Shown one piece after another: positions 31,042 through 44,150 of a stretch of 64,000 bases of DNA. The notes under the pieces were generated by a model. That model did no database searches. It saw only the letters and a list, made by a program, of their open reading frames with translations, and was not told where the DNA came from. Every line of letters starts with the position of its first letter. Position 1 is the stretch's first letter. Source of the stretch: Polymyxa betae (lineage: Eukaryota; Endomyxa; Phytomyxea; Plasmodiophorida; Plasmodiophoridae); NCBI GenBank assembly GCA_003693705.1, contig RBZT01000435.1:1-64000 (forward strand). The letters run 5' to 3'. A program made the translations under genes and the position numbers.

Positions 31042-34000
31042 ATGATGCGGCGATCACGATCAAATTCGCTGCCGTTCAGGTCAGCGCTTTGGGCAGTAGC
31101 GCTCGCTGCGATCAGCTGGCTGGCGATTTCGTTTGGGATCCTGTATGCCGCCGATATATTTCTGGCCTCTGCACCGGATTTGCTGGAAATGACTATCACT
31201 GCTTTCACCGTGTTTATTCTCTGGATGGTGCTCGTTTCTGTTTCTTTAAGGTTCCTGTGGAATCGATTTTCGGGCTGTGCTTCAGAAATTTCTAGCCCAC
31301 TGTTAGAGAGCGAAGAATCTGATTGTGATGGGGCTCAGTTACGATGGATCAGCTCTGGCTTTGCAGTGTTTGCAATTATTATCAACCTTATCTTTATAGC
31401 TTGGCAAGTCTCATTTATGTCTGAATCAGATTTTAGTTTTGCTTACCAGAAGAGCTCTGTGATGTTGAGAACTGCTTTAACCTGTGCTTTAATTGTGTTT
31501 AGCCCATTGTCAACATTCAGCCAGGGAGTTATTATGGCGGTAGTTCTCAATCAGTTCCTCTTAATCTTAGATATGTACACCCTTCGAGACATTTCGATTG
31601 CCTACGTTTTGCTAGCTTTTGCGAATTCGGCTTGCTTCATATTTACCAAGCTAGAGCAACTCATTCCTTCCAAAAAACTCAATGGTTTTGACGGTTCGAC
31701 CGTTTTTACAATGTATACTTTTTGGTGGGTTTACCCTTCACTTCTGAAATCCAAGACTCAGGGAAAATTAGATTTGAGCGATTTTCCGCAACTGTCTGCT
31801 CTGGATAATCCGAAGCTCCTGATTAACAAATTTCGCGACGTCTATCGCAGAATTCCTTCATGGATATCAAGATCTGTTAATCTTTTAGTTGCCACGAGTT
31901 ATTCTGTTCAGAAGTCGGTTTTCCTGTCATCATACTTCAATGGAATTGCCTTTTTATGTTGCATGTTTACCGATCCGATTCTGCTGTCAGCGCTTCTATC
32001 GCAACCTTCTTCTCGTACATCCTGGCTTTTGATGGTGGGCTTAACACTAAGTATGTTGGTTCGCGTTTCTTGTATGGAGGTTTCTTTCTTCTTATCTGCT
32101 AGAGTTGCGAACAATGTTCGAACGGTTATTTGCCAAGCTCTATTTTCTGCTTCCATTCGCAGCCGAAAAGTCTGCGACCCAGCGAAACTTGCCAACTTAA
32201 TGGCAACAGATGCCGATAAACTAGGCGAATGGCGGTGGGGAGTCTTTTTCCTAGCCCAATGGACATGGGCCGTTTTATCTCTGCCATTTGTTGTCTACTT
32301 TCTTCGCAAAGTCGTTGGAAATGGCGCCTTCTTAGGCATCACGTGTCTTCTCCTTACTGGTTTAGTGTCCTGGGCAATTGGCAAATATCTCACTGTACTG
32401 GGGTTTCGATTGCAGACCTGCAGGGATGAGCGAGCGCGTTGTTTACGGTCGTTTCTGGCGTCAGTGAAGATCATGAAGCTGGAGAATTTGCAATCTGTTT
32501 GGATAGACCGACTGGAAAACACACGCCAGCAAGAACTGCACCAACTAACCAAAATCAGATATGTAGGAGCTGCTTGTGACATGATCTGCTCATTTCTTTC
32601 TCTTTCTGTCCCTGTCTCGATGTTCGCCTGGAGAATCTGTATCGATAAGTTACCGCTGACGGCTGAAGCCGCATTTGTGTCTTTGGCATGGATTGCACAA
32701 ATGCAATGGTCGATCAGCACATTGCCTGCGATATACGGAGCTTGGTCTGCTCTTCAGCCGTCATTTGACCGGCTCGCAGTCGCAGTCCACGATGCTGAGG
32801 ACGCTCCGTCGTTGCCTCCTAAATCTTCCCCAACCATCGACAATCAGATGCTGAAAGGGTTGATTATCATCGTTGGACCCACCGGAAGCGGTAAATCGAC
32901 TCTTCTGGCTGATTTAGCTTCGAAGAAATGCGCAGCTTATGTTCGACAGCGTCCATTTCTGATGAACGGCACGGTTAGCGAAAATATTACATTCGGTTTG
33001 GATGTCGATCAGCACCAACTACAGAACGCTATTGAAAGAACTAATCTTGAGCTTGATATTCTGGCGTTGCCTAACGGATTGGAAACCCAGATTGGACCAA
33101 ACGGGGTGCAGTTATCTGGTGGACAGAAAGCCCGAGTTTGCCTAGCTCGGGCAATCTATGCGAATTCTGATTTGCTGCTTTTGGACGACATCTTTTCTGC
33201 CGTTGACAAAAGCACAGGATCTCATATTTGGAAGCACGTGGTCTGCCATCTAAAGCAAACCAACAAGACCGTCGTTTTAGTAACTCACGAGCTTCGGTTT
33301 CTGTCGTCACCGGTTGTTGACAATGTCATTTTGATGTGCGATGGACACATTGTTACTTCGGGTCCGTTCAGCTCTTTCAACAAAGAGATTTTGGAGGAAT
33401 ATTCAAAACATCTATCGCAACAGGACGCGAAGCAAGAAATGCAAGTTGAACGCAAACCTTTATCAACTGTTAGAAATTCAATTGAAGACACCGATGGCCC
33501 TAGCTTGAAAGAAACGTACAGGTTCTTCGAGAGACTGCTGAAGTTGCTTAAAGGGAAGGTTATCAGTGATTCTCTCATTTACGATCATATTCTGATCCAT
33601 CTGAAACCTGACTTCTCTGATTCTGAACAGTCGAGCAGAAATAAGGGGTTCATCTCTTTGAACGATCTTGCCATCTATTTTCGCGAGTTCGGATGGTTCT
33701 TCATTCCCGTGATTGTGTTAGCAGTTTGTGAAGCAGCTGCATCTGTATTGTCAAATGTTTGGCTGTCCACATGGTCAGGGCCATCGAGTATTGACAGCAA
33801 CAGGACACAAAAATACTTTCTTCTCATTTACTTTTTAATCGGAGTCTTCTATTTAGTGTTGGTATTTTTTCAAGCGCTTGTTAGAGCAAAATGCTCTTTA
33901 ATTGTGTCTCGCAAAATCCATCGTAAAATGATCACCCGCTTGGTCGAGGTAAACTTTTCTGGGTCGATTTCAACTGTCTGAAATTTCTGATAGGCCTCGC

Positions 34001-35524
34001 TATCGTTCTTCGATACGCATTCATCGGGAATGATTTTGAATCGGTTCTTGCAAGATCTCTCCGAGATAGATGGCTCGGTTCCAAGTTCATTATTCGAGCA
34101 AATATCCAGGTCGTTTGGTCTTGTTGTTCAGTTTATGTTGATAGCATCATATGCACCTATCGTGCTCACCATTCTTCCAATTATGATTCTCGTCTACGTC
34201 TCAATATTTCAGATGATCAGAACTGCAGTTCGTGATACAAGAAGGGTTGATGCAGAAGCAAAAAGCCCTGTCTATCAGCTGCTCCATGACGTTCTTGAAG
34301 GACGTGAAGTAATTCAATGTGCAAATGCAGAATCTCGATTCGAGACTATCAATCGCAATAAGGTTCATGACATGTCTACAGCAAGAATCGCAAATGAAGC
34401 TGTTACCAAATGGGCACAGGCTTTAACAACTCAGGTAATATGGAAATCATTTTGCCGTTATAAGAATTTCCTGAATCAATGTTAAGTCTAGTTGCATTCT
34501 TTACTTGCTGACTGGATGTCTCAGCTTGATGCTGGTCGACCGTGGAGAGATGAATTTGGGGCAGTTTGGTCTGGTGCTCTATTATGCAGCAGTTATTCAG
34601 CGAGGCATGATGGAATTCTTGAACGGGCTGACCAAAGTTGAGACAAACTTCGTTTCTGTGGAACGCATCGGGCAAATATTAAGAATTCCAGTTGAAGATG
34701 CACCAACCCAAGTTTGCGTTGACAAAGACCTTGACGGATGGCCAAGAAAAGGAAACCTGGAACTTAAGGATGTTGCTCTGCGATATGCCTTCAACAGATC
34801 AGAGGCATTAAAGGGTCTGACCATCCAGTTCCCCGCAGGTGTCAAAGTCGCCATAATTGGCAGGTAGCTTCGCTTCCGCTCTTTGTGCTGGTGTTTCAAC
34901 TAAATATTTCTCCATAGAACTGGATGTGGAAAAAGCTCGCTCGTATCAGCTCTAGCGTCTCTTTATCCGATTTCTCGAGGGTCCATTGAAGTGGATGACG
35001 TCAGTCTAGATCAGGTCCCACTTTCAATTGCGAGACAGGTTGTTCGTGTTATTCCGCAAGATCCTATTCTGTTTTCTGGTTCCATCCGTTCAAACATTGT
35101 CATCAACAAAGAAATTGCAGACAATATTATATGGTCCATTTTGAAAAAGACAAATCTGTCATCATTAATAAGTCGACTCGGTGGCCTTGATGCACAGTTA
35201 ATGCACGATGGTATAAATTTAAGTGCTGGCGAACGACAGCTGTTATGTATGGCGAGAGCTTTTGTCATGGGTATTCCTAAAATCCTGCTCTGTGACGAAC
35301 CTACATCCAACATTGACAGACATACCGGCACCATCATCACAGATCTGCTTCTTTCGCTGGATATAACGGTTCTAATGGTTATGCATCGTTTGGAGAGTTT
35401 GCACAAGTTTGATCGGGTGTTGCTCTTGGAAAATGGCAAGATTGCAGCTTATGGCGATACGAAGCAGTTATTAGGTGATCCAGACTCTCCTGTGAGAGTC
35501 TTCATTGATCAACAGCATGTATGA
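31042..35524 (+). CDS. ABC transporter, ABCC/MRP type, full-length
   Basis: The first in-frame ATG gives MMRRSRSNSLPFRSALWAVA. An N-terminal multi-TM region (TMD0-like) is followed by TMD1. NBD1 has Walker A IVGPTGSGKSTLL, signature LSGGQKARVCLARAI and Walker B LLLLDDIFSAVD, with Asp instead of the catalytic Glu, as common in ABCC NBD1. TMD2 follows; NBD2 has VAIIGRTGCGKSSLVSAL (split by an intron), signature LSAGERQLLCMARA and a canonical Walker B ILLCDEPTSNID. ATPase activity should thus rest on NBD2. Introns are few (three or four); most of the protein lies in one ~2.9-kb exon. Likely exporter of conjugates or xenobiotics. Confidence 0.93.
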
Positions 35525-35608
35525 ATCATTGTTAAACACTGAATTGATTGACGAGACAAACATTGGACATGATAACAAGAGACTATTGGTTTCATGGATT
35601 TTGATTTA

Positions 35609-38600
35609 TTAGTTAGAAGTGTCAGGTTGTGGGGTTTTGTAAATCATGCGATTGCCACAGCGATGAACGACATGATCATTTTTGGACGACGGACCACGTT
35701 TGGCAGACAATTTGACAGGAATCAAATTTTGAGGATTGTTGACAACATAATACAAAGAAACGTCAACATGAACATTAAACTTTGGCCTAGCAGATAGCTG
35801 CTCGGTGCGCTTTTCTGACAGCACAACGTCTTGAGGAACAATGACACGTTGGGTCTCCATGGTTCTAGAGATAACGGGAGACTTCTTTGGATCCCAAAGC
35901 ACTTCGATCCGAGGGTGCATCGTCCTGCTTCCCGATTCGTGCTGCCGTATTCTCACCATAATACAGTCAAACAACCTCAAGGTAAAACACTGCCCCGTAG
36001 ACGTGATTTCAGCTTTTAGGCAAGTTCCTGAAGGGTTCAAATCTGCCTTGCAAAACAAATCTTGTGAAGGTCCATCATTTCCAAGACGCAGCCTACCATC
36101 GCTATGGATAAGGCCAAATGAGGCCTTTCGACCAAATTTAGGAATAAATATGCCAATCCGGTTGGACTTAGTAAATGATATAACAATGGCACTTGTGACA
36201 ATCTCGTTTCGACCAGATATAAAAAGAGCCCAGAACAAATCGGAGCAGTCACGTTGAGCCAATTTTGCTGAGCGATTGCGATCGTTGATGTGTTGGCAGA
36301 CAACGGCGAGACTTTCGGAAGACAGCATTTGTGTCCTCTCGTCGGCGATGGCGGATAATAGCAATCGATGTACAATAATATCAGCATAACGACGAATTGG
36401 AGATGTGAAATGTGTGTAGAATTCAGCTGCCAAACCGTAATGGCTGAATTGTGCAGGAGGTATTCCCGCCGAGCAAATGTACTGAGCCTCTGTTAGACAG
36501 CGAGCTGTAAACGATCTTACAACTTTAACTATCCATTCATTTCCAGCAGTCGACGAGAGCTTTCTCATCGAGTCTGCTAGCGACTTGTTCGAAGATGTAT
36601 CCAGTGAACCTCCTAACAATTTAACCATTTGCTGCAATTCGGCGAACTTGTGTGAATCCGGAGGTAGATGTCTACGAAGTAGGGATTGGGCAGAGTAGCA
36701 TTCCCAGATTCTGTGAGCGACCGCACTGTTTGCAGCTATCATCAGCTCGGCAACGATTGAATGGAATTCCAAATCTTCATGAAGTTCCATATCGATGTTC
36801 GACCTTCCATCTTGATCTTCAATGTTGAAATGAGCTTCGAAGCTGTCAATCTCCAGAGCGCCCTTGGAAATACGCTCAGAGCGTAACCAGCGTCCGATAC
36901 GTTGAAGGTTCTTTAAATCCGGCAGCATTTCAACGGCCGATGCATGACGGCCAGAAGGAGTCTTTCCTTGAACGATTGCTTCCGCTTCTGAGTACGAGAG
37001 TGCATATCGAGACCGAATAACAGAGCGCCCGAACCAATTCACTTTCATTTCGTTATTTTTGCTAAAAGTACATAAAACGCTGACCTAGAATTTGCAATAA
37101 GAACGATTCCCGAATTCGACGAACATTATCATACGGCCAGTCTATCAACGTTCTCATGAAGCGAGCAGAGATTCTCACTTAGAAGTTCCGGAATCATATT
37201 TAAACGTCGATCGCTGAGATAAACGGTTGTGGACCGGTTCAAGGCCTCCTTGTCCAGACGGGAGCCAGGCTTCAAGAAAGCGGTCACATCAGCTATATGA
37301 ACGCCGAATTCTAAGTCGCCATTCGGCAATTCTCGAACCGATAATGCATCGTCGATATCGACACATCCTCTACAGCAAAAGTTCAATATGAATTGACGAA
37401 ATTGAATGGTGATTGCATACGGTGGATCGATACTGCAAACACGAAGCGATTCACGAAAATCGCGACGATTTTCTAGATCTTTCTCCGAAACAGTCCAATC
37501 ATTAGCAGGAAGCTGATCGTACCAATTGGCATGAACATAGGGCTTCTGATGGATTCCATGCTCATTCAGGATCGCGTCCACTTCGACATCGATATCGCCG
37601 GATTCGCCCAAATACGACACGATATGGCCTTCCGGAAGGCGAGAAGTCTCCAACCATCTGTCTAATCTAACGACAAGCTTCTGATTAATCAGTTGATCGG
37701 CTTGTCGTGTGAACACCCGGATTCGCGGGATTCGCTTATCGATGGGAACGAAAAGCGGACGGCGATGATCGCCATCTTCGGCAGTGATCGTCCCAACGTA
37801 AGGGCGCCAGCAACGCTGCAGAATACCAACGACACGTCCGCACAATTCAGTGGCGCTTTCAAGCAAAACGTCATCATCGAGCTCTTCGTCTTCGTCGTCA
37901 TCAGACAATAAATGCGATTCGTAAAGAGGCTCCTCTGCGACGGGCTCATCAATCAGCTGGACAGCAACGACATCACCATCGATAGCTCGATTGAAATGAG
38001 CGGCGTCGATGATGACATCGACGGTTCCACAAGTGACGACAGCACTTCGGCGATGCTTCCGAACTTTGATGCGACCTTGCAGAATTTCGCATTTCCGAAG
38101 AGCGAGACGCATCTTCGATTCGGTCCAGTGCTCAGGGAAGATGGTCGCTTTTTCCGAAGCGGAAACATCCAGGACGGCTGGTTGAATGATCTCTTGCAGA
38201 GTGCGATCTGATGACTGAAATGTCTTCAGATATTCTTGAAGATCGCCAACAACTACGATGGGTTTCGTCACAAGTGGCTGCAAAGCTTCGCGAATCGCGC
38301 TGATGCTTTCAGCAGTGAAATGATCACGGGTTTGGTCAGGTAAGCGAGGCTTCCATACATCTGCATCAAAGACGTTTTCAACCGGGACGAATAGCGATTG
38401 CTGCTCTGTCGATATCGACTTCAACCAGAGATTTCGTGCCGACGACCACTGAACGCCATCGCCAAGAATGGCGAGTCCTTCGACAACGCTCCGGCAGAGC
38501 AGAACGACAGGCGGATCAGGCCATTGGTTGAGTTCTTCGAGAGCTGGCAGCAACGACAGCAGCGTCACCGAATCTGAGCTGATGTTCACGAGACTGACCG

Positions 38601-38783
38601 GGGACCGCCTCCAGCCTCCATACCACAAAGTATAATATGCGATGCATGCAGGGCATTGATTCGGAACGCCTGAGCTGTGACCAGCCCCGGCCTCAGGTAA
38701 GCTTCTCTGGCTAGACGGATAACCCGGCCGCGATGGTTTCGACGATGCCAGACGTAAAGACGAGTTTCTGGTAGACAGCTCAT
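35609..38783 (-). CDS. DIS3: Exosome exoribonuclease DIS3/RRP44
   Basis: Taking the start MSCLPETRLYVWHRRNHRGR, the next residues VIRLAREAYLRPG match the conserved (M)KIVREHYLR element. A 50-nt intron (GTATGGAGGC...CAGCTCAG) joins HIILC to DSVTLLSLLPALEELN, placing an Asp where the PIN domain has PDTNV. VVLLCRSVVEGLA supplies the second acidic residue. OB folds follow, then the RNB catalytic core PPGCVDIDDALSVRELPNGD (joined across 51 nt), VHIADVTAFLKPGSRLDKEA and YLSDRRLNMIPELLSENLCS. After another intron, SVIRSRYALSYSEAEAIVQG and the helical/S1 end. Both nuclease activities look plausible; the PIN domain is the more divergent. Converges on the ABC gene, 84 bp apart. Confidence 0.92.
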
Positions 38784-39278
38784 AATGAAATGGAATACGC
38801 AATCTTCTCAAAGGCGACTTTTGCCTTTCAGCAATCTCTTAAAGGGAGACTGCTTTTACAGTGTCTCTCGATAATTCGTTCTGAGTCACATTGGCTGTAT
38901 ACGCAGGAAAGCCAGAGAAAATCCTATTCGGAAGCGAAAAAGAGTGACCGTAGCTCGATAAGGTATGCTATTTAATCAAAACGCTTCGTGTGTTCTAGAC
39001 TATAAATCGATCGCTCCGACGATATTCGGATTAGTTCATCTTAGTTAAATGTAGTGAATGGGTGTTATAGAGATCCATACAATTGCAAATGGAAAGGGTT
39101 TGAAAAACCTATAGAGGAAAGAGAGAGAGAAACCCCAGGACCCCCCAGTTGGGCGCGGACTTGCTCTTGTAATTAAATTCTTGAAGTTACCGCTGGTCGT
39201 CATCTTGTCATCTGCCCGTCCACATTGTATATCTCATATTGTGACCTATCCATTCCGCACGTCTGATTACGTGCAGAT

Positions 39279-41700
39279 ATGCTCAAGAGGCCTACGCCTC
39301 TCGACCAGATGACCGCCCGATTTTCAAGGACTGCTCCTTCGTCGTCGACTGCGGCTTCGAAGCGTCCTGCAAATAGCGAAAATGTTCCACCTACGAATCG
39401 GATAACCTCTAGGGTAACTTCAAGGACGGAGCAAGCTGTAGGACATCTGAAACTTCGCTTTCCTGCTTTAAATGTGGTTAGAAAAAGCCGCCGATTCCGA
39501 CAACTTCATCCATTTCTAAGAAGCGGTTGACTCCTCAAGAGGTAGGAACACATTTCGGTTTTGGGTCATATTGAAAGTATGATGTTCAGCTCCGAGATAA
39601 ATTATCGGAAGCACGGGCGAAAATCAAGGGCCATGTTCAAGAGACGGCGGATGCTAAAACTGAGATATCGGCTTTGAAAGCGAACATCAATGAGCTGGAA
39701 GAGAGTACAAAGACTTTTTCTGAGACCAATGCTGCTCTTATGAAAGATGTTGTTGAAAAGGGTTCGAAAATCGCCTATTTAGAGCAGCAATTGCGTGATT
39801 CGGAAGCTAAAGTTACCGACCTCAACCGAATTGTATGGAAGGATCATCTTTTGCTGAAGTGATTTGTGATTATTATTGCAGATCGAGGACAATAAGAAAG
39901 AGCGTGATGATCTGAACAACAAAGTCGCTTCCGGTTTACAGCTGATCTGCTCGTTGCAACAAGAGATCGTTCTGAAGACCACTCAGTTATCTGCAATGCA
40001 GTCGTTGTCTGAAACCCAAAATTTGAAGATTTTGAACCTGCAAACCGAAAACCAGCAATTGAACGATCTTGTTAAGGTGGGCCTTTACCGTTCTGTTTCG
40101 ATTGCTTTTCTTAAGCCACAATGCAGGAGCTGGAAGAAGCCGCTCATGCTGACGAAATCAAGAGAAAGCAATTACATAACCAGGTTCAGGAACTGAAAGG
40201 CAACATTCGCGTCTTCTGCCGTGTTCGTCCATGTTCAGATGAATCTCCACCGACTGCATTATCATTCCCTGATATGGACAGTATAGAGATTATGGGTCGC
40301 AGTGATACGTCTGTGGATGGGTCGTCTACTTCCAGGTTCGCCAGGTTTAGTTAAGGCCCATAATCGAGCTCACATTGCATATAGGCGAATGCATTCCTTC
40401 CAGTTCGATCGCGTATTCAGTCCATCGTGTACACAGGAGGATGTCTGGCAAGAAATCTCCCAGGTTTGACCTTGCCGTCGATGAAATCGCAAATGTTAAT
40501 CTGAGCGGATCTAGCTGTGCACGAGCGCCATTGATGGATACAAGGTCGCCGTATTCGCTTGTATATACTTTTTAGGATTGCTGTTGTAATATACTTAACT
40601 GGTTTCCAGATGGGCAAACTGGGTCTGGTAAGACGTTCACCATGGAAGGCCCATCGGATAGCAGTGATTCCTCACGCCAGGGCATGATCCCGAGGTCCTC
40701 TCGTAAAGTTCTATCGTCATGGGATTTACCGATAGCACAGAGCGATCAGCCAGATTTTCGAATGTTTCACTCGGTTGGCGGAAAGAAGCTGGTCGTTTGT
40801 ATGTTCGGCATCCTATGTGGAGATTTATAACGAGCAGATATTCGATCTTCTGATTATTGGTCCATCTGGTGAAGATGACCTTAAAATCAAACACGGACCT
40901 GATGGATCTACTGAAATTGTCGGTATGTATATACTCTGTTGTAAATCGCATTTAACAAGTTGACTTACTTTTAATTCAGGAGCTGTTGTCCAACAAGTGA
41001 CCTGCAAAGAAGATCTTGAGCCGGTGAATTCTGGTCGCGCTTCTCCATTATTCCATCTATTAACCCTCTTGATAGCTGCTTCTTCGAGCGAGCAAGAATC
41101 GGTCGACAGCAATCACGAAGCAAAACGAAAGGTCTTCTCGTTCACACTCGGTCTTCCAGTTAACTATTCGAGGGCACAATGAGGTTCGTATTTTTTTGGT
41201 CAAGATCCAGTTCATTTCTTAAACATCGCATTGTAGTTTTCTGGGCAAGATACTGTTGGTGTTTTGAACTTGATTGATCTAGCTGGTAGTGAAAGATTGA
41301 AAAGATCGGAATCTACTGGAGACACTCTCAAGGAAACTCAGAATATCAACAAAAGCTTAAGCTGTTTAGGAGATGTCATCTGTGCACTTTCAAACAAGTA
41401 TGTCGTTACTAGCGATTTCTTCCTATTTTGATCACGTTTTCTCAGATCCAAACATGTACCATATCGTAACAGTAAACTTACCTATTTGTTGCAAAACTGC
41501 TTTGGTGGTGACTCCAAATGTTTGATGGTAAATGACTCTCATTTGACTGCAACATACTGACTGATTGGTGTTTGAAACAGTTTGTGAATATCGCTCCTGA
41601 GGATGAGAACATATCTGAAAGCTTATGCAGTCTCAGATTCGCCAGCAAAGTGAATTCCTGCCATATCGGTACAGCGAAAAGGACAATAAAACAGCAATAA
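39279..41700 (+). CDS. Kinesin-14 (C-terminal motor, minus-end directed)
   Basis: A basic Ser/Pro-rich N-terminus ([20 protein letters not shown]) is followed by a coiled coil over several exons ([20 protein letters not shown] to [19 protein letters not shown]). The neck-motor junction is [20 protein letters not shown], the kinesin-14 hallmark. Motor motifs, joined across short introns: [20 protein letters not shown] (P-loop), [36 protein letters not shown] (switch I), [20 protein letters not shown] (switch II), [19 protein letters not shown] and [17 protein letters not shown]. It ends AKRTIKQQ right after the motor, as in KIFC1/Ncd. Likely spindle function. About nine introns. Confidence 0.93.
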
Positions 41701-41790
41701 ATGTCTTGCTTAATATCCCAGAGAAATCTGTCATTGGCCTTCATGCGAGCCTTTAAATCGTCAGCCCTGTAACTTGAACGCACCCTTTTC

Positions 41791-42849
41791 ATGCCTGTTA
41801 GGGTATTTCCTGAATCTCCGCTTCATAGCTTATCAACGAGGTCGCAGATATCGCTTTGTAGCTGGGGGTTCCATGCCACCCAATGGCAGCTCAGAAATCA
41901 GAATGGGACACCGCAGCTTATCGCTGACAATGATTTGACCATGGATTGGATCATCAACGGAGAGCTCAACAGCGACAGATATGATGAACTACTACCTGCG
42001 GTCTGCGGTTTATGTATGAGACCTTCGTCCGGCTTCTTTGCGCCTCTAAACCTAAACACATATTGCCGGGTCCAGTTGGCCGGTGTCACTATACAATCAT
42101 TTCTGAATGTTGACAAGCATAACAGTATTTGAATTCGGCCCATTTTATTTGTTAGATAACTTCTATTCACGACCACGATCGAATCGGTTTGCCATGAGAT
42201 GATTCTGGAATCGATCAGCAATCCTCTGCCTTCACGACTTTACTGTATACTGGAACACTACCAGTTGGCCGATATTGTACTTCATAACAGAAGTTTGCCC
42301 AATCTGGAGGGGCGCTGGAATGCTGGAGTGGTCACGAACCTACAGTCGATATCTGAACTGTGTCATGTTGCGGACTTCGTAGCAATTAGTATATGGTGAG
42401 GCCCCTAATTCTTTATCGACACATACGTGCAACATTGCGCACATGAAGGTCGTTGCCGATTATTTCCCTCGCTACATTGTCGTCATTCTGTATATTGCTC
42501 GCTCACGTCTCATAGAGCCATGTGTCGGGATACTAAACCTAACCCTGAATTGTTCGGGATCACAGGAGGGCAGCGGCGAATGTTACCCGGCCTGCTCATT
42601 ATCATGTTCTTGGTCATGTCTATGATGTCGCAGCTCCCATTGGCTCTCTCTAACCATAATTCATATCTGATCCTGTCTCATAGTAACGGTATGCTATTGA
42701 ACCCCGGAACATTCGCATCTGGCCAGTTATCTGGATCACCAACCACTTCTATAGTCCAAGCGATGCCTGGTCAGTCTACTAACATGACATCTTTTATGGT
42801 TATGTTCGGCGCTCTCGCCACGCTGTTCTACGGTCTCTTTGGACGTTAA
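41791..42849 (+). CDS. Unknown protein with C-terminal membrane segments
   Basis: Coding potential runs through several exons. The first has WQLRNQNGTPQLIADNDLTM, LPAVCGLCMRPSSGFFAPLN and YCRVQLAGVTIQSFLN; the second MILESISNPLPSRLYCILEH and YQLADIVLHNRSLPNL; the last LPGLLIIMFLVMSMMSQLPL, a hydrophobic helix, followed by a polar loop and a second helix at the very end (SFMVMFGALATLFYGLFGR). Intron borders are partly unclear and the start is uncertain. Family not recognised; a membrane protein with a large soluble N-terminal domain is all that can be said. Confidence 0.45.
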
Positions 42850-43251
42850 CTCTTATCAACCTGACATGCCTCAATATTGCTCTGAAACCTGAAACATTGA
42901 TCATCGTGAACAATAAAAACGAACAGAATTGTCGGAACTGGTTTTGAATCAATTATTGAGAGGAGATTGTCTGTTTGATGCTGATTAATCAATCAATAAC
43001 CAGCTCTCACATTTTCATAAATTTGCTTAAGCCCTGAGAGATCCAGAGCAGACGCCTTGCATCAGATATCAATCAAGATCATCTCAATGACTAAAGGTAA
43101 TGGTATGCTGGAATCATTCCACTTATTGGCAAGATTTTTGTCATCGGCATCCATAACAGTTTGTTCCAGTCAATTATCCTATAAAGCATGCCCTGATATG
43201 ATACAGTAAACAGATAGAGGTGCAACCCGCTCGACCTCATGGCTCATGAAG
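42850..43251. other. Intergenic
   Basis: AT-rich, no coding or repeat signal seen. Confidence 0.5.
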
Positions 43252-44000
43252 TCATGATCGATCATCATCGCTGAAATCTTTTTCATCTTTCTCTAATTTT
43301 GACGCCGCCGCGTGGCCCGGGTCCCTGGATGAGCCGAGCGCTGGATTGAGACTCTGGGGATCGTCAGTGAGAACAACGATGCTGCCAGGAGTGTGTCATT
43401 CATCTCGGATACTCCGATATCAATGGAATGGATAATATTCCTGATAATTCTGGAACATAGCTGGAACGCCAGAAATAGTTTTGTGCTGCAGTAACAGCAC
43501 CGCACGTTGATTCGCTCTATCCAGTAAATCAGGCGATTCCCATTCGGATACGATTTCAGGCAATCGACTCCAATGGAATCGCCTGAGACAGCTGAACATG
43601 TATCTTATTTCATTATCTGTCGAAGAAATTGCTTTGGGCACGGCTCACCCATCTTCGGGTTAGCACGAATGCATATTCGCTCCAGTCTTAACATGCATAA
43701 AGCTGTTTCCAAATATATATAATGTATTGCCTGTTGCTTGACAAAGCAAGGACGCTTGATATTAAGACAAGGTCTTTCCGAGCTGCGGTAATTAATACCA
43801 CCTGCAACTCCCATTCCATTTTCGATGACGTCGTCGCCGACAACCGCCACCACTTGGGATCCGTTCCCTGACGGAGAGCGACTTAGAGTTCCAGCATCGG
43901 CGCCCGGACGCGGCGGATTTCGTCGGCCGTCGCCTTCGGTCGCGAGTCGTCCGGGTAAATCTACGAACGAAGGTGGAAGTTCTGGAATGAATCGAGACTG
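43252..44000 (-). CDS. Possible multi-exon gene, unknown
   Basis: Three stretches look coding on the minus strand: about 44000-43605 (FIPELPPSFVDLPGRL, SPSGNGSQVVAVVGDDVIEN), 43635-43430 (STDNEIRYMFSCLRRFHWSR, LPEIVSEWESPDLLDRANQR) and about 43370-43252 (VLTDDPQSLNPALGSSRDPG, HAAASKLEKDEKDFSDDDRS, stop). The acidic/charged ending is typical of a real C-terminus. The exon joins and the start are not resolved, and the 5' end approaches the divergent RING gene. No domain recognised. Confidence 0.35.
43529..43586. repeat. Near-perfect 15/16-bp inverted repeat
   Basis: TCAGGCGATTCCCATT (43529-43544) pairs with AATGGAATCGCCTGA (43572-43586) with one base missing; the loop is 27 bases. It lies inside a possible exon of the unknown gene. 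Confidence 0.55.
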
Positions 44001-44150
44001 ATGTTACCAGCTGTGTGTCTTCTCATCACACTCACTCCATCTCTATCTTATCCAACACCCTACTTCTGGCCTGTATGGCCCCACGACCCCACCCACAAAC
44101 CCTCTTTACCTCTCTCCCACTTCGTCTCTCATTGTTTTGATTCGTCGCGC

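Noticed and set aside
38790-38975. Plus-strand frame between DIS3 and kinesin
   Set aside because: Lies in the divergent promoter region; no domain content.
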